DNA from: CAILZL01 sp050248275
Lineage (GTDB): Bacteria > Pseudomonadota > Gammaproteobacteria > Steroidobacterales > Steroidobacteraceae
Assembly: GCA_050248275.1 (NCBI GenBank)
Contig: JBFWSR010000002.1
Location: forward strand, 62,001 to 126,000
Reading direction: 5' to 3'
Length of the DNA: 64,000 bases
The position numbers were made by a program, and so were the translations under genes. The stretch's first letter is position 1. Every line of letters starts with the position of its first letter. The notes under the pieces were generated by a model. That model saw only the letters and a list, made by a program, of their open reading frames with translations, made no database searches and was not told the origin of the DNA. Shown here one piece after another: positions 1-8,483 of this stretch.

Positions 1-593
1 TAAGGCGGGTTCGATACGATCAGGTCATAGCATTCGCCTGCCAGCGCACCGAACACATCGGACTGCACGGCCCGTACCCGGTCCTGCAATTGATGACGTT
101 CGATATTGATGCGGGTCACGGCCAGCGCATCGGCTGAAATATCGGCCGCATCCACGCGTGCGTCGGAAAACGCCAGCGCACAGGCAATGGCGATGCAGCC
201 GGAACCCGTGCCGATATCCAGTACCCGTTTGACACGCTGCGGCTCGATCCACGGCTGGAAGCGGGCATGAATCAACTCGGCGATCGGCGAACGCGGCACC
301 AGCACGCGCTCATCCACATGGAACTCATGGCCTGCAAACCACATGCGCTGCGTGAGATAGGCGGCAGGCACGCGCTCGGTGATGCGGCGCGCCACCAGTT
401 GTCGTGCAGCCGCCATGGCCTGTTCATTCAATGGCTGCGCATAGCAGGCTGGCGCTTGTTCATGACGTAACCCGGCCGCAAAGAACACCAGCTCCGCCGC
501 TTCATCCACCGGGTTATCGTTGCCGTGACCAAAGGCGAGGCCGGCCGACTCCAGCGCCGCCGCCAATTCAGCAATCAATTGTTCAACGCTCAT
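1..593 (-). CDS. prmB: Ribosomal protein L3 N5-glutamine methyltransferase PrmB (3' part outside window)
   Basis: Probable PrmB, which uses S-adenosylmethionine to methylate a glutamine side chain of ribosomal protein L3. The frame is open from 593 to the window edge, about 197 codons of an expected ~300. The N-terminal helical domain is followed by a Rossmann SAM-binding motif (VLDIGTGSGCIAIA) and the window ends exactly in the SNPPY motif that binds the glutamine amide in PrmA/B/C-type enzymes. An ATG at 599 is also in frame, but 593 has a GAAAG element six bases upstream. It is divergent from the Sco1 gene. PrmC (release-factor methylase) shares the same motifs. I prefer PrmB because of the N-terminal segment with the VPRSPIAELI sequence typical of PrmB. 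Confidence 0.85.
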   Translation of the reverse strand, partial: MSVEQLIAELAAALESAGLAFGHGNDNPVDEAAELVFFAAGLRHEQAPACYAQPLNEQAMAAARQLVARRITERVPAAYLTQRMWFAGHEFHVDERVLVPRSPIAELIHARFQPWIEPQRVKRVLDIGTGSGCIAIACALAFSDARVDAADISADALAVTRINIERHQLQDRVRAVQSDVFGALAGECYDLIVSNPP

Positions 594-698
594 TGCCATC
601 TTTCGCGGTCACCCTCTCTGCGCCACTGTCATTACCTGCCGCCCGGCAGCGCGTGCTCATGCCATAATCCGCGCCCATTCAGGTCGCAGGTTCCAGTC

Positions 699-1331
699 AT
701 GCCGAAATCACGCGCGCCGCTGTTCGCGGGCATCGCCATTGTAGCGATCCTGGCTGGCGCCATGTCCGCGCAATTCATGCGCACGCCACAACCACCTGCA
801 TTCAATCTGAGCAATGGCACGGTACTGCCGAAGGCACGCGCACTCCCCGATTTCCAGTTGCTGGACAACAGGGGTCAGGCTTACACCCGTGCGCAGTTAA
901 ATGGCCGTTGGAGCCTGCTGTTCTTCGGCTATACCAGTTGCCCGGACATCTGTCCGACCACGCTCAGCATGCTGGCCCAGGTCGATAAGCAACTGGCCGA
1001 CCTGCCCGCAGCAAAGCATCCGCAAGTCGTGTTCATCTCGGTCGATCCCAAACGCGACACGCCTGCCCAGGTAGGCAACTACATCAAATTCTTCAGCCCG
1101 GCATTTATCGGCCTGACCGGCGAACAAATGCAGATCGATCAACTCACTCAAGCGATGGGCGTGCCCGTCGAAATTCACGATCAGGGCAATGGCACCTATA
1201 CTGTCGATCATGCCGCCACCTTGTTCCTGCTCGATCCACAGGCACGCATGACTGCCGTATTCTCGCCGCCGCATCAAGTCGAGACGCTGGCCAAGGACCT
1301 GCGTACCGTCATCACTCACGCTTCGCAGTGA
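699..1331 (+). CDS. Sco1/SenC-family copper chaperone / thioredoxin-like protein
   Basis: A 210-residue Sco-family protein, which binds Cu and helps assemble the CuA centre of cytochrome oxidase or acts as a periplasmic thiol oxidoreductase. An N-terminal hydrophobic segment (about residues 8-24) anchors it to the membrane. The metal-binding cysteines are in the TSCPDICP motif (C81, C85), and the third ligand is H171 in the VDHAAT motif. All three Sco ligands are therefore present. The ATG at 699 begins the MPKSRAP anchor; an upstream in-frame extension to 525 looks non-coding because it runs through the prmB start. It lies 15 bases upstream of psd on the same strand. No cytochrome oxidase gene is in the window. 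Confidence 0.9.
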   Translation: MPKSRAPLFAGIAIVAILAGAMSAQFMRTPQPPAFNLSNGTVLPKARALPDFQLLDNRGQAYTRAQLNGRWSLLFFGYTSCPDICPTTLSMLAQVDKQLADLPAAKHPQVVFISVDPKRDTPAQVGNYIKFFSPAFIGLTGEQMQIDQLTQAMGVPVEIHDQGNGTYTVDHAATLFLLDPQARMTAVFSPPHQVETLAKDLRTVITHASQ

Positions 1332-1346
1332 CTCAAGGCGAATCAG

Positions 1347-2273
1347 ATGAACCCGCCAGACTCCAGCCCCCCAGCGCCCAGCATCAATGACCAGTTGTTC
1401 GCCACCCTGCAAAGCCTGCTGCCCAAGCATCTGCTGTCGAGCTGGGTCTATGCGCTGATGCGCCAGCGCACTCCCTGGTTGCGCACACAACTGCTGCGCT
1501 TCTTTCTGCGCAACTATCGCGTGGAGATGAGTGAAGCCGTGCAAGGCGACCCATTCGCTTACGAAAGCTTCAATGCCTTCTTTACGCGGGCACTCAAACC
1601 TCAGGCGCGTCTCATTGATGCCGATGAGCATGCCATTGTCAGCCCAGTGGATGGCACAGTGAGTCAATGCGGACCGATTGGCGGCGACCTGTTGATTCAG
1701 GCCAAGGGACATCAGTATTCATTGCTGGCGTTACTGGGTGGCGATGCGCAACTGGCACAGCGTTATCAAGGCGGCAGCTTCGCCTGCATTTATCTGGCCC
1801 CCTACAACTATCACCGCATGCATATGCCGCTGGCGGCACAGTTACAGGACACCGTTTACGTGCCGGGCGAACTGTTCAGCGTCAACGCCGCCACGGCGCG
1901 CACGGTGCCCGGCCTGTTTGCCCGCAATGAACGCGTGGTGTGCGATTTCACCAGCGCTGCCGGCAAGTTCGCCATGGTCTTCGTGGGCGCGCTGTTCGTC
2001 GGCAGCATCGAAACCGTCTGGGCCGGCGAAATCAACCCGCTCCCCAGACGCCGCAGCGCAGCGATTCATATTGAACGCGGACGCGGCATGCAACTGGCCA
2101 AGGGCGCCGAGGCGGGCCGCTTCAACATGGGCTCAACAGTCGTGCTGGTATTCGAACCCGGCAAAATGCATTGGGATGCAGCGATGCAACCCGGCGCAAC
2201 GCTCCGCATGGGTCAGCGCATCGGTACGTTGCACAATCCGGCAACGCATCCTGCCATCGACGTGCAGGTTTGA
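1347..2273 (+). CDS. psd: Phosphatidylserine decarboxylase
   Basis: Makes phosphatidylethanolamine by decarboxylating phosphatidylserine. It is a 308-residue membrane-associated proenzyme that cleaves itself to form a pyruvoyl cofactor. The cleavage motif is NMGSTVV with Ser263, equivalent to the LGST motif; other family blocks are FNAFFTR, SPVDGTVS and YHRMHMP (the histidine of the self-cleavage triad). Length is normal for the proteobacterial short-form enzyme. The stop lies two bases before the epmA start, so the two are probably cotranscribed; psd and epmA are also close neighbours in other gammaproteobacteria. Confidence 0.96.
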   Translation: MNPPDSSPPAPSINDQLFATLQSLLPKHLLSSWVYALMRQRTPWLRTQLLRFFLRNYRVEMSEAVQGDPFAYESFNAFFTRALKPQARLIDADEHAIVSPVDGTVSQCGPIGGDLLIQAKGHQYSLLALLGGDAQLAQRYQGGSFACIYLAPYNYHRMHMPLAAQLQDTVYVPGELFSVNAATARTVPGLFARNERVVCDFTSAAGKFAMVFVGALFVGSIETVWAGEINPLPRRRSAAIHIERGRGMQLAKGAEAGRFNMGSTVVLVFEPGKMHWDAAMQPGATLRMGQRIGTLHNPATHPAIDVQV

Positions 2274-2275
2274 TC

Positions 2276-3229
2276 ATGTCCGATGACTGGCGTCCGACTG
2301 CACGCCTTGCCACGCTGCAACAGCGCGCCCGCATGCTGCGCTCGGCGCGCGATTACTTCGCCGCCACCCGCACGCTGGAGGTGGAAACGCCCAGCCTGTC
2401 AGCCGCCGCCGTCAGCGATGTACATCTGGCCAGCGTGCAGGCACAGGTCTGCGGCAAGCCCGCCTGGCTGCATACCTCGCCCGAATACGCCATGAAACGC
2501 CTGCTGGCGTCAGGCAGCGGTGACCTCTATCAGATCGCGCGCGTGTATCGCGATGGCGAAAGCGGCCGTTACCACAACCCCGAATTTACCCTGATCGAGT
2601 GGTATCGTCTCGGCCGTGATCACCATCAACTGATGGATGATGTGGAACAGTTACTCGGTTGTCTGATTCCGGCGCGCTGCGTCGATCGCAGTGAGCGCTT
2701 GACTTATCAGGAAGCAGTACAACTGCATGCACAGGTCGATGCCCTCAACGATCCGACCTCGATGCTGCTGGCCAGCCTGCAACAGGCCAACATTGATGTG
2801 CCTGTCGATATGCACCAGGACCGCGATGCCTTGCTGGACCTGATCATGGCCGTCATCGTCGGTCCGCAACTGGGACAGCGACGCCTGACCTTCATCCATG
2901 ACTATCCCGCTTCGCAGGCTGCGCTGGCCCGGATACGCGGTCCGGTGGCGTCACGCTTCGAGCTGTATCTGGATGGCCTGGAACTGGCCAATGGATTTCA
3001 TGAACTGGGCGTTGCCGAAGAACAGCGCGCGCGATTCATGCACGACCTGCAACAACGCACTCAGCGCGGCATGCCAGTGGCGCCGATAGACGAACATTTC
3101 CTGGCCGCCCTGGCTCACGGCCTGCCCGATTGTGCTGGCGTTGCCGTGGGTTTCGATCGGGTAGTGATGTGTGCCGTCGGCGCCCGGCACATCGATGAAG
3201 TGCTGGCCTTCCCGTACTTGCGAGCCTGA
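2276..3229 (+). CDS. epmA: Elongation factor P--(R)-beta-lysine ligase EpmA
   Basis: A 317-residue class II lysyl-tRNA synthetase paralogue (also GenX, PoxA, YjeA) that attaches (R)-beta-lysine to a conserved lysine of elongation factor P. The protein has only the catalytic core and lacks the anticodon-binding domain of LysRS. Motif 2 is visible as RVYRDGESGRYHNPEF and motif 3 as GVAVGFDRVVM. I chose ATG 2276 because it follows psd by two bases and gives the normal family length; the longer frame starts inside psd. EpmB and EF-P genes are not in this window. Confidence 0.94.
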   Translation: MSDDWRPTARLATLQQRARMLRSARDYFAATRTLEVETPSLSAAAVSDVHLASVQAQVCGKPAWLHTSPEYAMKRLLASGSGDLYQIARVYRDGESGRYHNPEFTLIEWYRLGRDHHQLMDDVEQLLGCLIPARCVDRSERLTYQEAVQLHAQVDALNDPTSMLLASLQQANIDVPVDMHQDRDALLDLIMAVIVGPQLGQRRLTFIHDYPASQAALARIRGPVASRFELYLDGLELANGFHELGVAEEQRARFMHDLQQRTQRGMPVAPIDEHFLAALAHGLPDCAGVAVGFDRVVMCAVGARHIDEVLAFPYLRA

Positions 3230-3232
3230 CCC

Positions 3233-3263
3233 GCATCAGGAGCGCAGGCTGCGCTCCTGATGC
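3233..3263. terminator. Perfect hairpin between convergent epmA and DUF4399 gene
   Basis: A 14-bp perfect inverted repeat (3233-3246 and 3250-3263) with a three-base loop lies between the two converging stop codons. No long T-run follows on either strand, so it may act as a bidirectional terminator, an mRNA 3'-end protector, or a REP-type element. Confidence 0.65.
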
Positions 3264-3271
3264 ATCCCTCG

Positions 3272-3706
3272 TTATTCCGTCACGGTAATGGTGATCTTCC
3301 TGGAGGCCACCGGCGTGGCGTTGGGGACGTGCAGGTAATCACCCAACAACAGTTGCAGCGTATGCGTACCGGGCGGCAGTGTCAGCGTGGTTTCGGTCTG
3401 TCCCTTGCCGAAGTGGATGACCTTGTTTTCGACTGCCGGAATCTGCTTGCTCATGTCGGCAGGCAAATCGGTATCCACGAACAGATGATGATGACCGGTG
3501 TTTTCCATCTGGATGCCGGCAGGCGCGACGCCCATGCCCTTCAGTCCAAAACGCACCACCACCGGATTTTTCACTTTGGCGCCATCGGCCGGGGCAATGA
3601 TGTATACCTCGGCGCCTGCCGGTGCAGGCGTGGGCGCAGGCGTTTGCGCCTGGGCAAGCCCGCAGCTCACAGCCATCAGAGACACAACCAACAGTAAAGT
3701 CTTCAT
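3272..3706 (-). CDS. DUF4399 periplasmic protein
   Basis: A 144-residue exported protein. An N-terminal signal peptide (MKTLLLVVSLMAVSCGLAQAQ) is followed by a proline/alanine linker and a beta-rich domain with a GHHHLFVDT motif and a THTLQLLLGD motif, as in the DUF4399 family, whose function is unknown. The HHH cluster could bind metal, which is inference. ATG 3706 is preceded by GGAGA at good spacing; the longer frame to 3817 has no signal peptide at its start. It is followed by nothing on its strand except the hairpin shared with epmA. Confidence 0.8.
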   Translation of the reverse strand: MKTLLLVVSLMAVSCGLAQAQTPAPTPAPAGAEVYIIAPADGAKVKNPVVVRFGLKGMGVAPAGIQMENTGHHHLFVDTDLPADMSKQIPAVENKVIHFGKGQTETTLTLPPGTHTLQLLLGDYLHVPNATPVASRKITITVTE

Positions 3707-3826
3707 ATGAATCTCCGTTGTGAACAGTTTGTACTGCAACTGCGGCAGCCGCAGCAGGCGGAAGATCATACGCCGAAACGACTGCCGTGATAGTCCGCCA
3801 AAATCTGACACGCCCACCCAGCCATC

Positions 3827-4168
3827 CTATTTACGGAAAATGAAATACACCGCCCCCATCATGCACAGCGCGGCCCATAGATAATCGAGCTTGAGCGGCT
3901 GCTTCATGTACAGCAGCACAAACGGCACGAACACCGTCAGCGTGATGACCTCCTGCAGAATCTTCAGTTGCGGCAAACTCATGGCATCGTAGCCGATGCG
4001 ATTGGCCGGCACCTGCAACAGATATTCGAACAGGGCGATTCCCCAACTGGCGAGCGCGGCGATGTACCAGGGTTTGGCGGCGAGATGCTTCAGATGCGCA
4101 TACCAGGCAAAGGTCATGAACACATTGGACAGGGCCAGCAAAATAATCGTGCGCGCAATGACCGGCAT
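3827..4168 (-). CDS. DUF486 / DMT-family small membrane protein
   Basis: A 113-residue integral membrane protein with four predicted hydrophobic helices (about residues 4-24, 31-50, 67-85 and 93-110), matching the DUF486 family, which belongs to the drug/metabolite transporter clan. The substrate is unknown. The start is taken as ATG 4168, two bases after the stop of the upstream HAD gene; an in-frame GTG at 4177 would overlap that gene. The spacing implies one transcript with the HAD phosphatase. Confidence 0.8.
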   Translation of the reverse strand: MPVIARTIILLALSNVFMTFAWYAHLKHLAAKPWYIAALASWGIALFEYLLQVPANRIGYDAMSLPQLKILQEVITLTVFVPFVLLYMKQPLKLDYLWAALCMMGAVYFIFRK

Positions 4169-4170
4169 GT

Positions 4171-4770
4171 TCAGCACTCCACGTTCAGGTCACGCAGTCC
4201 CTGCATGGTCTGCTGTGGTGACACGTGCTGAATCGCGTGCCAGCCGCGTTGCCGTGCAGCCATGACATTGGGTTCGAGGTCGTCAATGAAAACGGTGCGG
4301 GCAGGTGCCAGCTCAAAACGTTCTTCGGCCAATCTGTAAATCTCCGCATCGGGCTTCATCACGCCTGCCTGGAATGAAGGCAGCACATCGTGAGCCAATG
4401 CACGCAGATCATATTGCGCATTCAGGTGCGCCCAGTGCAGATCGCCGACATTGCTGAGCAAATGCACCCGATAACGATTACTCAACTGACGCGCCAGATC
4501 GAACATTGGCTGCACCGGCTCGAACATGTCCAGCCAGCTGCGCTTGACCTGCATGCGATCCAGCCCGGCCGTCAGACCATGCAGACGATCAATCAGGATG
4601 GCGCCGTCGATCTCGCCGCGTTCATGAGCTTCAAGATCAATGGCGGCAATGGCTTCCTTGATGCTGAACTGCTGACCGCCATGCGCCAGACAGTTCAGCA
4701 ATGGCTGGAAATTCAGCCGCACCAGCACCCAGCCCACATCGAAAATGACCGTATCGATTGGTGTATTCAT
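4171..4770 (-). CDS. HAD-family hydrolase (YihX-like phosphatase)
   Basis: A 199-residue HAD subfamily IA hydrolase. Motif I is FDVGWVLV: the nucleophile Asp is present but the usual general acid at +2 is Gly, the same D-x-G arrangement seen in the YihX group of sugar-phosphate phosphatases. Motif II is the HLLSNVGD region, motif III the lysine of GVMKPDAEIY, and motif IV is FIDDLEPN. It is a cytoplasmic phosphatase of unknown substrate. ATG 4770 was chosen over the in-frame TTG at 4773. It sits in a minus-strand run with the transporter upstream (12-base gap) and the DUF486 gene downstream. Confidence 0.85.
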   Translation of the reverse strand: MNTPIDTVIFDVGWVLVRLNFQPLLNCLAHGGQQFSIKEAIAAIDLEAHERGEIDGAILIDRLHGLTAGLDRMQVKRSWLDMFEPVQPMFDLARQLSNRYRVHLLSNVGDLHWAHLNAQYDLRALAHDVLPSFQAGVMKPDAEIYRLAEERFELAPARTVFIDDLEPNVMAARQRGWHAIQHVSPQQTMQGLRDLNVEC

Positions 4771-4782
4771 CAACTTGAATTG

Positions 4783-5970
4783 CTATGGAAATAAAACATG
4801 CACCGCAAAGCCGGTCACATAGGCCAACAATACCGGCCAGCCATGAATTAACCAGGCCGCGACATCGCGCCCCTGGGGGAATTGATTACACAACGCCACG
4901 CCGGCCGACGAGCCGAACCACATCATCGACCCGCCAAAGCCGACCGCATAGGCCAGCAATCCCCAATCATAACCACCCTGTTCCAGCGCCAGTCTGGTCA
5001 GCGGGATGTTGTCAAATACGGCCGATACCCAACCCAGCAGAAAACTGCTGGCCAGCGACGGTGCCGGCAGGCTTGTCACCGGCATCATGGAGGCCATCAG
5101 CACCAGCGACAGCAGGAACACAGCGCCTGAAACGCTGCCCGGCAGCACCGACCAGTCAGGCTTGCGTATCCACGCCGTCAGCAGGATCGTGCCCCAGACC
5201 GCCAGGCCAATACACGGCCAGCGCTGCGCCATATCCGGTGCAAATACATTCACAGTCACATTAGCCGCAATCGCGGCCAGCAGAATCGCCAACACCACCA
5301 GCAGTCGGGGCTGGTCAAGCCGCACATCCGGCGGTGCGTCTTTCTCGATCGGCGCAAACCGCTGTTGTTGGTGCGCAGCAATCAGGCCGAATACCAGCAA
5401 TGCGATACCGGCCGGCAGATAAGCCTGCATGACCTGCAAGGGACTGATACCGCTCAGCCACATCATGGTGGTGGTGGTGTCGCCCACGATGCTGCCAGCG
5501 CCGCCGCCATTGGCCGCTGCCACCAGTGCCGCCAGATAACCCATATGCACACGATTACGGAAGACCACGCGCGCCACACTGCCGCCAATGATGGCCGCTG
5601 CAATGTTGTCGAGGAACGCGGACAGCATGAACACCAACACCAATAGCAGCAACGCGCCAGTCCAGTCGTCGGGCAGCCACGCGGGTAGCAGTTGCGGCAG
5701 ATGGCTGGATTCGAAGTGCCTCGCCAGGATGGCGAAGCCGGTCAACAATGCAAACAGATTGGCGAGCATGACCCATTCGTGCTGCAGGTGCCGCCATAAG
5801 CCTTGCAGACCCGGCGCTTGGGAAAATCCTGCATAACCCAGCTTGTAGCACACCACACACAACAGACCCGCCAACGCCACCTGCAAGGCATGTCGATGCA
5901 GCACGGCGATTCCCAGCAAGGTCAGCACAAACAGCAAGAATTCAGCGGGGATCCCCCAGGGCAGCATCAT
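4783..5970 (-). CDS. Ion transporter superfamily membrane protein (citrate-transporter-like / NhaD-ArsB type)
   Basis: A roughly 395-residue polytopic membrane protein of the ion transporter superfamily, with about ten hydrophobic helices and two inverted halves. Each half carries a helix-break signature with an acidic residue and Asn: LSAFLDNIAAA in the first half and VSAVFDNIPLT in the second, plus glycine-rich AAANGGGAGSIVGDTTTTM and GFGGSMMWFGSSAG loops. Such motifs occur in NhaD/ArsB and citrate-type carriers, so the substrate could be Na+/H+, arsenite or a carboxylate; I cannot choose. The start is placed at ATG ATG (5970); an upstream TTG at 6033 would add 21 residues with no obvious role. 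Confidence 0.75.
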   Translation of the reverse strand: MMLPWGIPAEFLLFVLTLLGIAVLHRHALQVALAGLLCVVCYKLGYAGFSQAPGLQGLWRHLQHEWVMLANLFALLTGFAILARHFESSHLPQLLPAWLPDDWTGALLLLVLVFMLSAFLDNIAAAIIGGSVARVVFRNRVHMGYLAALVAAANGGGAGSIVGDTTTTMMWLSGISPLQVMQAYLPAGIALLVFGLIAAHQQQRFAPIEKDAPPDVRLDQPRLLVVLAILLAAIAANVTVNVFAPDMAQRWPCIGLAVWGTILLTAWIRKPDWSVLPGSVSGAVFLLSLVLMASMMPVTSLPAPSLASSFLLGWVSAVFDNIPLTRLALEQGGYDWGLLAYAVGFGGSMMWFGSSAGVALCNQFPQGRDVAAWLIHGWPVLLAYVTGFAVHVLFP

Positions 5971-6046
5971 GAAATCAACACAGCAGCGGCCAGTGATAGC
6001 CGCCACGTTCGCAGTCTTGGTGTTTGCCGTCAATCCAGCGCGCCAT

Positions 6047-6739
6047 TCAAATCATCAATCGCTGCAAGCGCGGTGGAGATTTCACTGCATCCAGCCTGAG
6101 CACAAAGTCGAAACGGTCCACGACCGTGCACATTGCAAAATCCGCCTGCGGCGCATAGTGCTGGCAGGCAGGATCGAAAAATTTCTTTGCCGCCGCCGAT
6201 TGCCGCAGATATTCACGCACATCCGTGACCGGGTCGGCTTCACCACGCAGGCGCGCAGCCAGCAAATCGGCGCACAGGTCGTCTTCCATGCAGCGCTCCC
6301 TGGCTTCGTACCCCATGCGCACCAGCGTGACCTGTCGTGGCTCCTGTTGCTGCAAATAGCGCACGATTGCAGCGGCATTGACCAATGCGCCAGTAATGAC
6401 CTGGTCGGCATGCAGTGCATTCATCAGACCCTGCGTACCCGCATGCGTGGTATGAATCAATTCCCTGCCCTGCAGGTTCCATCCGGCCAATTGCGCCGGG
6501 GAATTGCCGCCATCGAAATCCGGCGGCGGCTGCGCATGTCGTTCACCGAACAGCAGACGCTCGGGTCGCGCACGTTTCAGCGCGCGCGCCTGTTCGATGT
6601 CAGCCACCGGCATGACTGCGCCGGCGCCCGCCTCAAAGGCATGGGCGGCAAACGAAAATGCGCGAAACACGTCGATGATGACGGCGATGCCACGCGCGGC
6701 GCGTGCGCCTGCAACAAAATCACTGATGACGATCTTCAT
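6047..6739 (-). CDS. 2-phosphosulfolactate phosphatase (ComB)-like protein
   Basis: A 230-residue protein of the ComB family. The family reaction, from archaeal coenzyme M synthesis, is Mg-dependent hydrolysis of 2-phosphosulfolactate to sulfolactate. Recognisable blocks are the N-terminal IIDVFRAFSF (DVLRAST in classical ComB), GGNSP, and IHTTHAGTQGL (TTNGTRAL in classical members). The changes in these blocks point to a divergent bacterial subgroup, so the substrate is uncertain. No other coenzyme M or sulfolactate gene is visible. The gene starts only 18 bases from the divergent ldtD-like gene and ends 76 bases before the ion transporter. Confidence 0.75.
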   Translation of the reverse strand: MKIVISDFVAGARAARGIAVIIDVFRAFSFAAHAFEAGAGAVMPVADIEQARALKRARPERLLFGERHAQPPPDFDGGNSPAQLAGWNLQGRELIHTTHAGTQGLMNALHADQVITGALVNAAAIVRYLQQQEPRQVTLVRMGYEARERCMEDDLCADLLAARLRGEADPVTDVREYLRQSAAAKKFFDPACQHYAPQADFAMCTVVDRFDFVLRLDAVKSPPRLQRLMI

Positions 6740-6745
6740 GCTCGT

Positions 6746-6751
6746 TAGAAT
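6746..6751 (+). promoter_or_regulatory. Possible -10 box for the L,D-transpeptidase gene
   Basis: TAGAAT (five of six matches to TATAAT) ends six bases before the ATG at 6758, with GCGCTG between. If used, the transcript would start at or next to the ATG. The -35 region (about 6723-6728) is weak and lies inside the divergent comB-like gene. Confidence 0.35.
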
Positions 6752-6757
6752 GCGCTG

Positions 6758-8458
6758 ATGCGTTGCCTGATCCGTTCATTCTGCCTCAATCTGCTGTTCA
6801 GTATCGTGCTCGTGACGGGCACCGTCTCGCCCGCCAGTGCACAACAGCCCGATACCCCGTTCGCCGTTACCGTGAACGAACTGCTGCGCAGCGCCAGACA
6901 CCCCTACTTGCAACAGGGCGACCTGAAACCGGAGCTCGCCGATCTGCAGCAGCTTTACCAGCAACGCAGCTTCGCTCCGCTCTGGTATCGACAAAATCAG
7001 CCGACGGCACAGGCTCTCGAGATACTCCACATTCTGCGCGATGCAGCCGCCTATGGTTTACGAGCCACCGACTATGAAGGCACTTCGCTGACCTATCGTC
7101 TGACCGAACAAGCCACAACCACATCGTCGCTACAAGAAGAGCAGCAGCGCGCGCAGTTCGATGTGGCGCTCAGCACGGTCGTGTTGCGCTTCATCAAGCA
7201 TCTGCATTACGGGCGCATTGATCCACACGTTGCCGGCTTCGAGCTCAAGAGCATACGCAGTCATGAATTCGATCCGGCAGCCCGCCTGGCGACGCTGGCC
7301 GGCACCCATGACCTTGCTGGGGAAATCACCCAGGTGGAACCGCAATATCAGCACTACCAACTGCTGAAAGCCGCGCTGACCCGTTACCGTCAACTGGCCA
7401 TGGACGAGTCGTTGACACAGCTTCCCGGTTTCAAGGAACGCTCGATCAAACCCGGCAATCAGTATGCGGGTGCGCCGGCATTACGCCGTCTGCTGGCGGC
7501 CGAACAGGATCTTGCCGCGCATGAAATCGCCGCCGATAGCAATACCTCACTGGACCCGGCGCTGGTCAAGGCGCTGCAAAATTATCAGCAGCGTCACGGC
7601 CTGCAAGCGGATGGCGCACTGGGCAAGCAGACCTTCACAGCACTCACTACACCCTTTGCAGCACGGGTGCGCCAGATTGAATTGACGCTGGAGCGCTGGC
7701 GCTGGCTGCCGCCCCTGCAATCACCCATGATCGTGGTGAACATTCCGCAATTCCGTCTGTTCGCGTTCAAGTCCGCGAACGACCGTGAAGCCAGCCTGCT
7801 GCGCATGGATGTGATCGTCGGCCAGAGCTATCCGCATACGCAAACACCGGTATTTCTCGCCGACATGAAATACGTGGTGTTTCGTCCTTACTGGGATGTG
7901 CCTTACAACATCACGCGCCGTGAATTGCTGCCGGACATCCGTCGCAACCCGGATTATCTGCGGCGCAATGAATTCGAACTGGTGCGTGGTCAGGGCGACA
8001 ACTCGCCTGTCGTGCCCGCCACCGCCGAGAACATTGCACAACTCGCCACCGGCGCCATTCGCGTGCGGCAGCGGCCCGGCGTCAAGAATGCACTGGGCAA
8101 TGTGAAATTCATGCTGCCCAACAACCACAACGTCTATCTGCACTCGACACCGGCGCAACATCTGTTTGCCGCCTCAAGACGCGCTTTCAGCCACGGCTGC
8201 ATTCGGGTCAGCGATCCGGTTGCATTGGCAGAATACGTGTTGCGCAATGCTGCCGAAGAATGGGATCGGGGAAAAATCCAGATGGCGATGCAGGGCGAAC
8301 CCAATCAGCGCGTGTATCTGGACAAGCCCATCCCGGTGTTGATTGTATACGGCACGGCCATGGCCAGCGAATCCGGCCAGGTACAGTTTTTCGATGACAT
8401 CTATGGTTACGACCAGAAGCTGGCGCAACTGCTGGGATTGCCGCTCAGTTCACGGTAA
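6758..8458 (+). CDS. ldtD: L,D-transpeptidase of the YcbB/LdtD type
   Basis: A 566-residue periplasmic enzyme that forms 3-3 (mDAP-mDAP) cross-links in peptidoglycan. Order of parts: signal peptide (about residues 1-28, ending PASAQQ), an N-terminal scaffold domain (about 35-230), a peptidoglycan-binding segment (about 250-300, LQADGALGKQTF), and a YkuD catalytic domain (about 320-520). The catalytic motif is FSHGCIRVSDP with the nucleophile Cys481. Length fits LdtD (~615 in E. coli) better than short L,D-transpeptidases. It converges on the MepK-like gene, an arrangement also known for ycbB-ycbK in enterics. The start is 18 bases from the divergent comB-like start, leaving no room for a conventional leader. 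Confidence 0.93.
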   Translation: MRCLIRSFCLNLLFSIVLVTGTVSPASAQQPDTPFAVTVNELLRSARHPYLQQGDLKPELADLQQLYQQRSFAPLWYRQNQPTAQALEILHILRDAAAYGLRATDYEGTSLTYRLTEQATTTSSLQEEQQRAQFDVALSTVVLRFIKHLHYGRIDPHVAGFELKSIRSHEFDPAARLATLAGTHDLAGEITQVEPQYQHYQLLKAALTRYRQLAMDESLTQLPGFKERSIKPGNQYAGAPALRRLLAAEQDLAAHEIAADSNTSLDPALVKALQNYQQRHGLQADGALGKQTFTALTTPFAARVRQIELTLERWRWLPPLQSPMIVVNIPQFRLFAFKSANDREASLLRMDVIVGQSYPHTQTPVFLADMKYVVFRPYWDVPYNITRRELLPDIRRNPDYLRRNEFELVRGQGDNSPVVPATAENIAQLATGAIRVRQRPGVKNALGNVKFMLPNNHNVYLHSTPAQHLFAASRRAFSHGCIRVSDPVALAEYVLRNAAEEWDRGKIQMAMQGEPNQRVYLDKPIPVLIVYGTAMASESGQVQFFDDIYGYDQKLAQLLGLPLSSR

Positions 8459-8483
8459 GCAGCAGCGGACGGAGCCAGCGACT

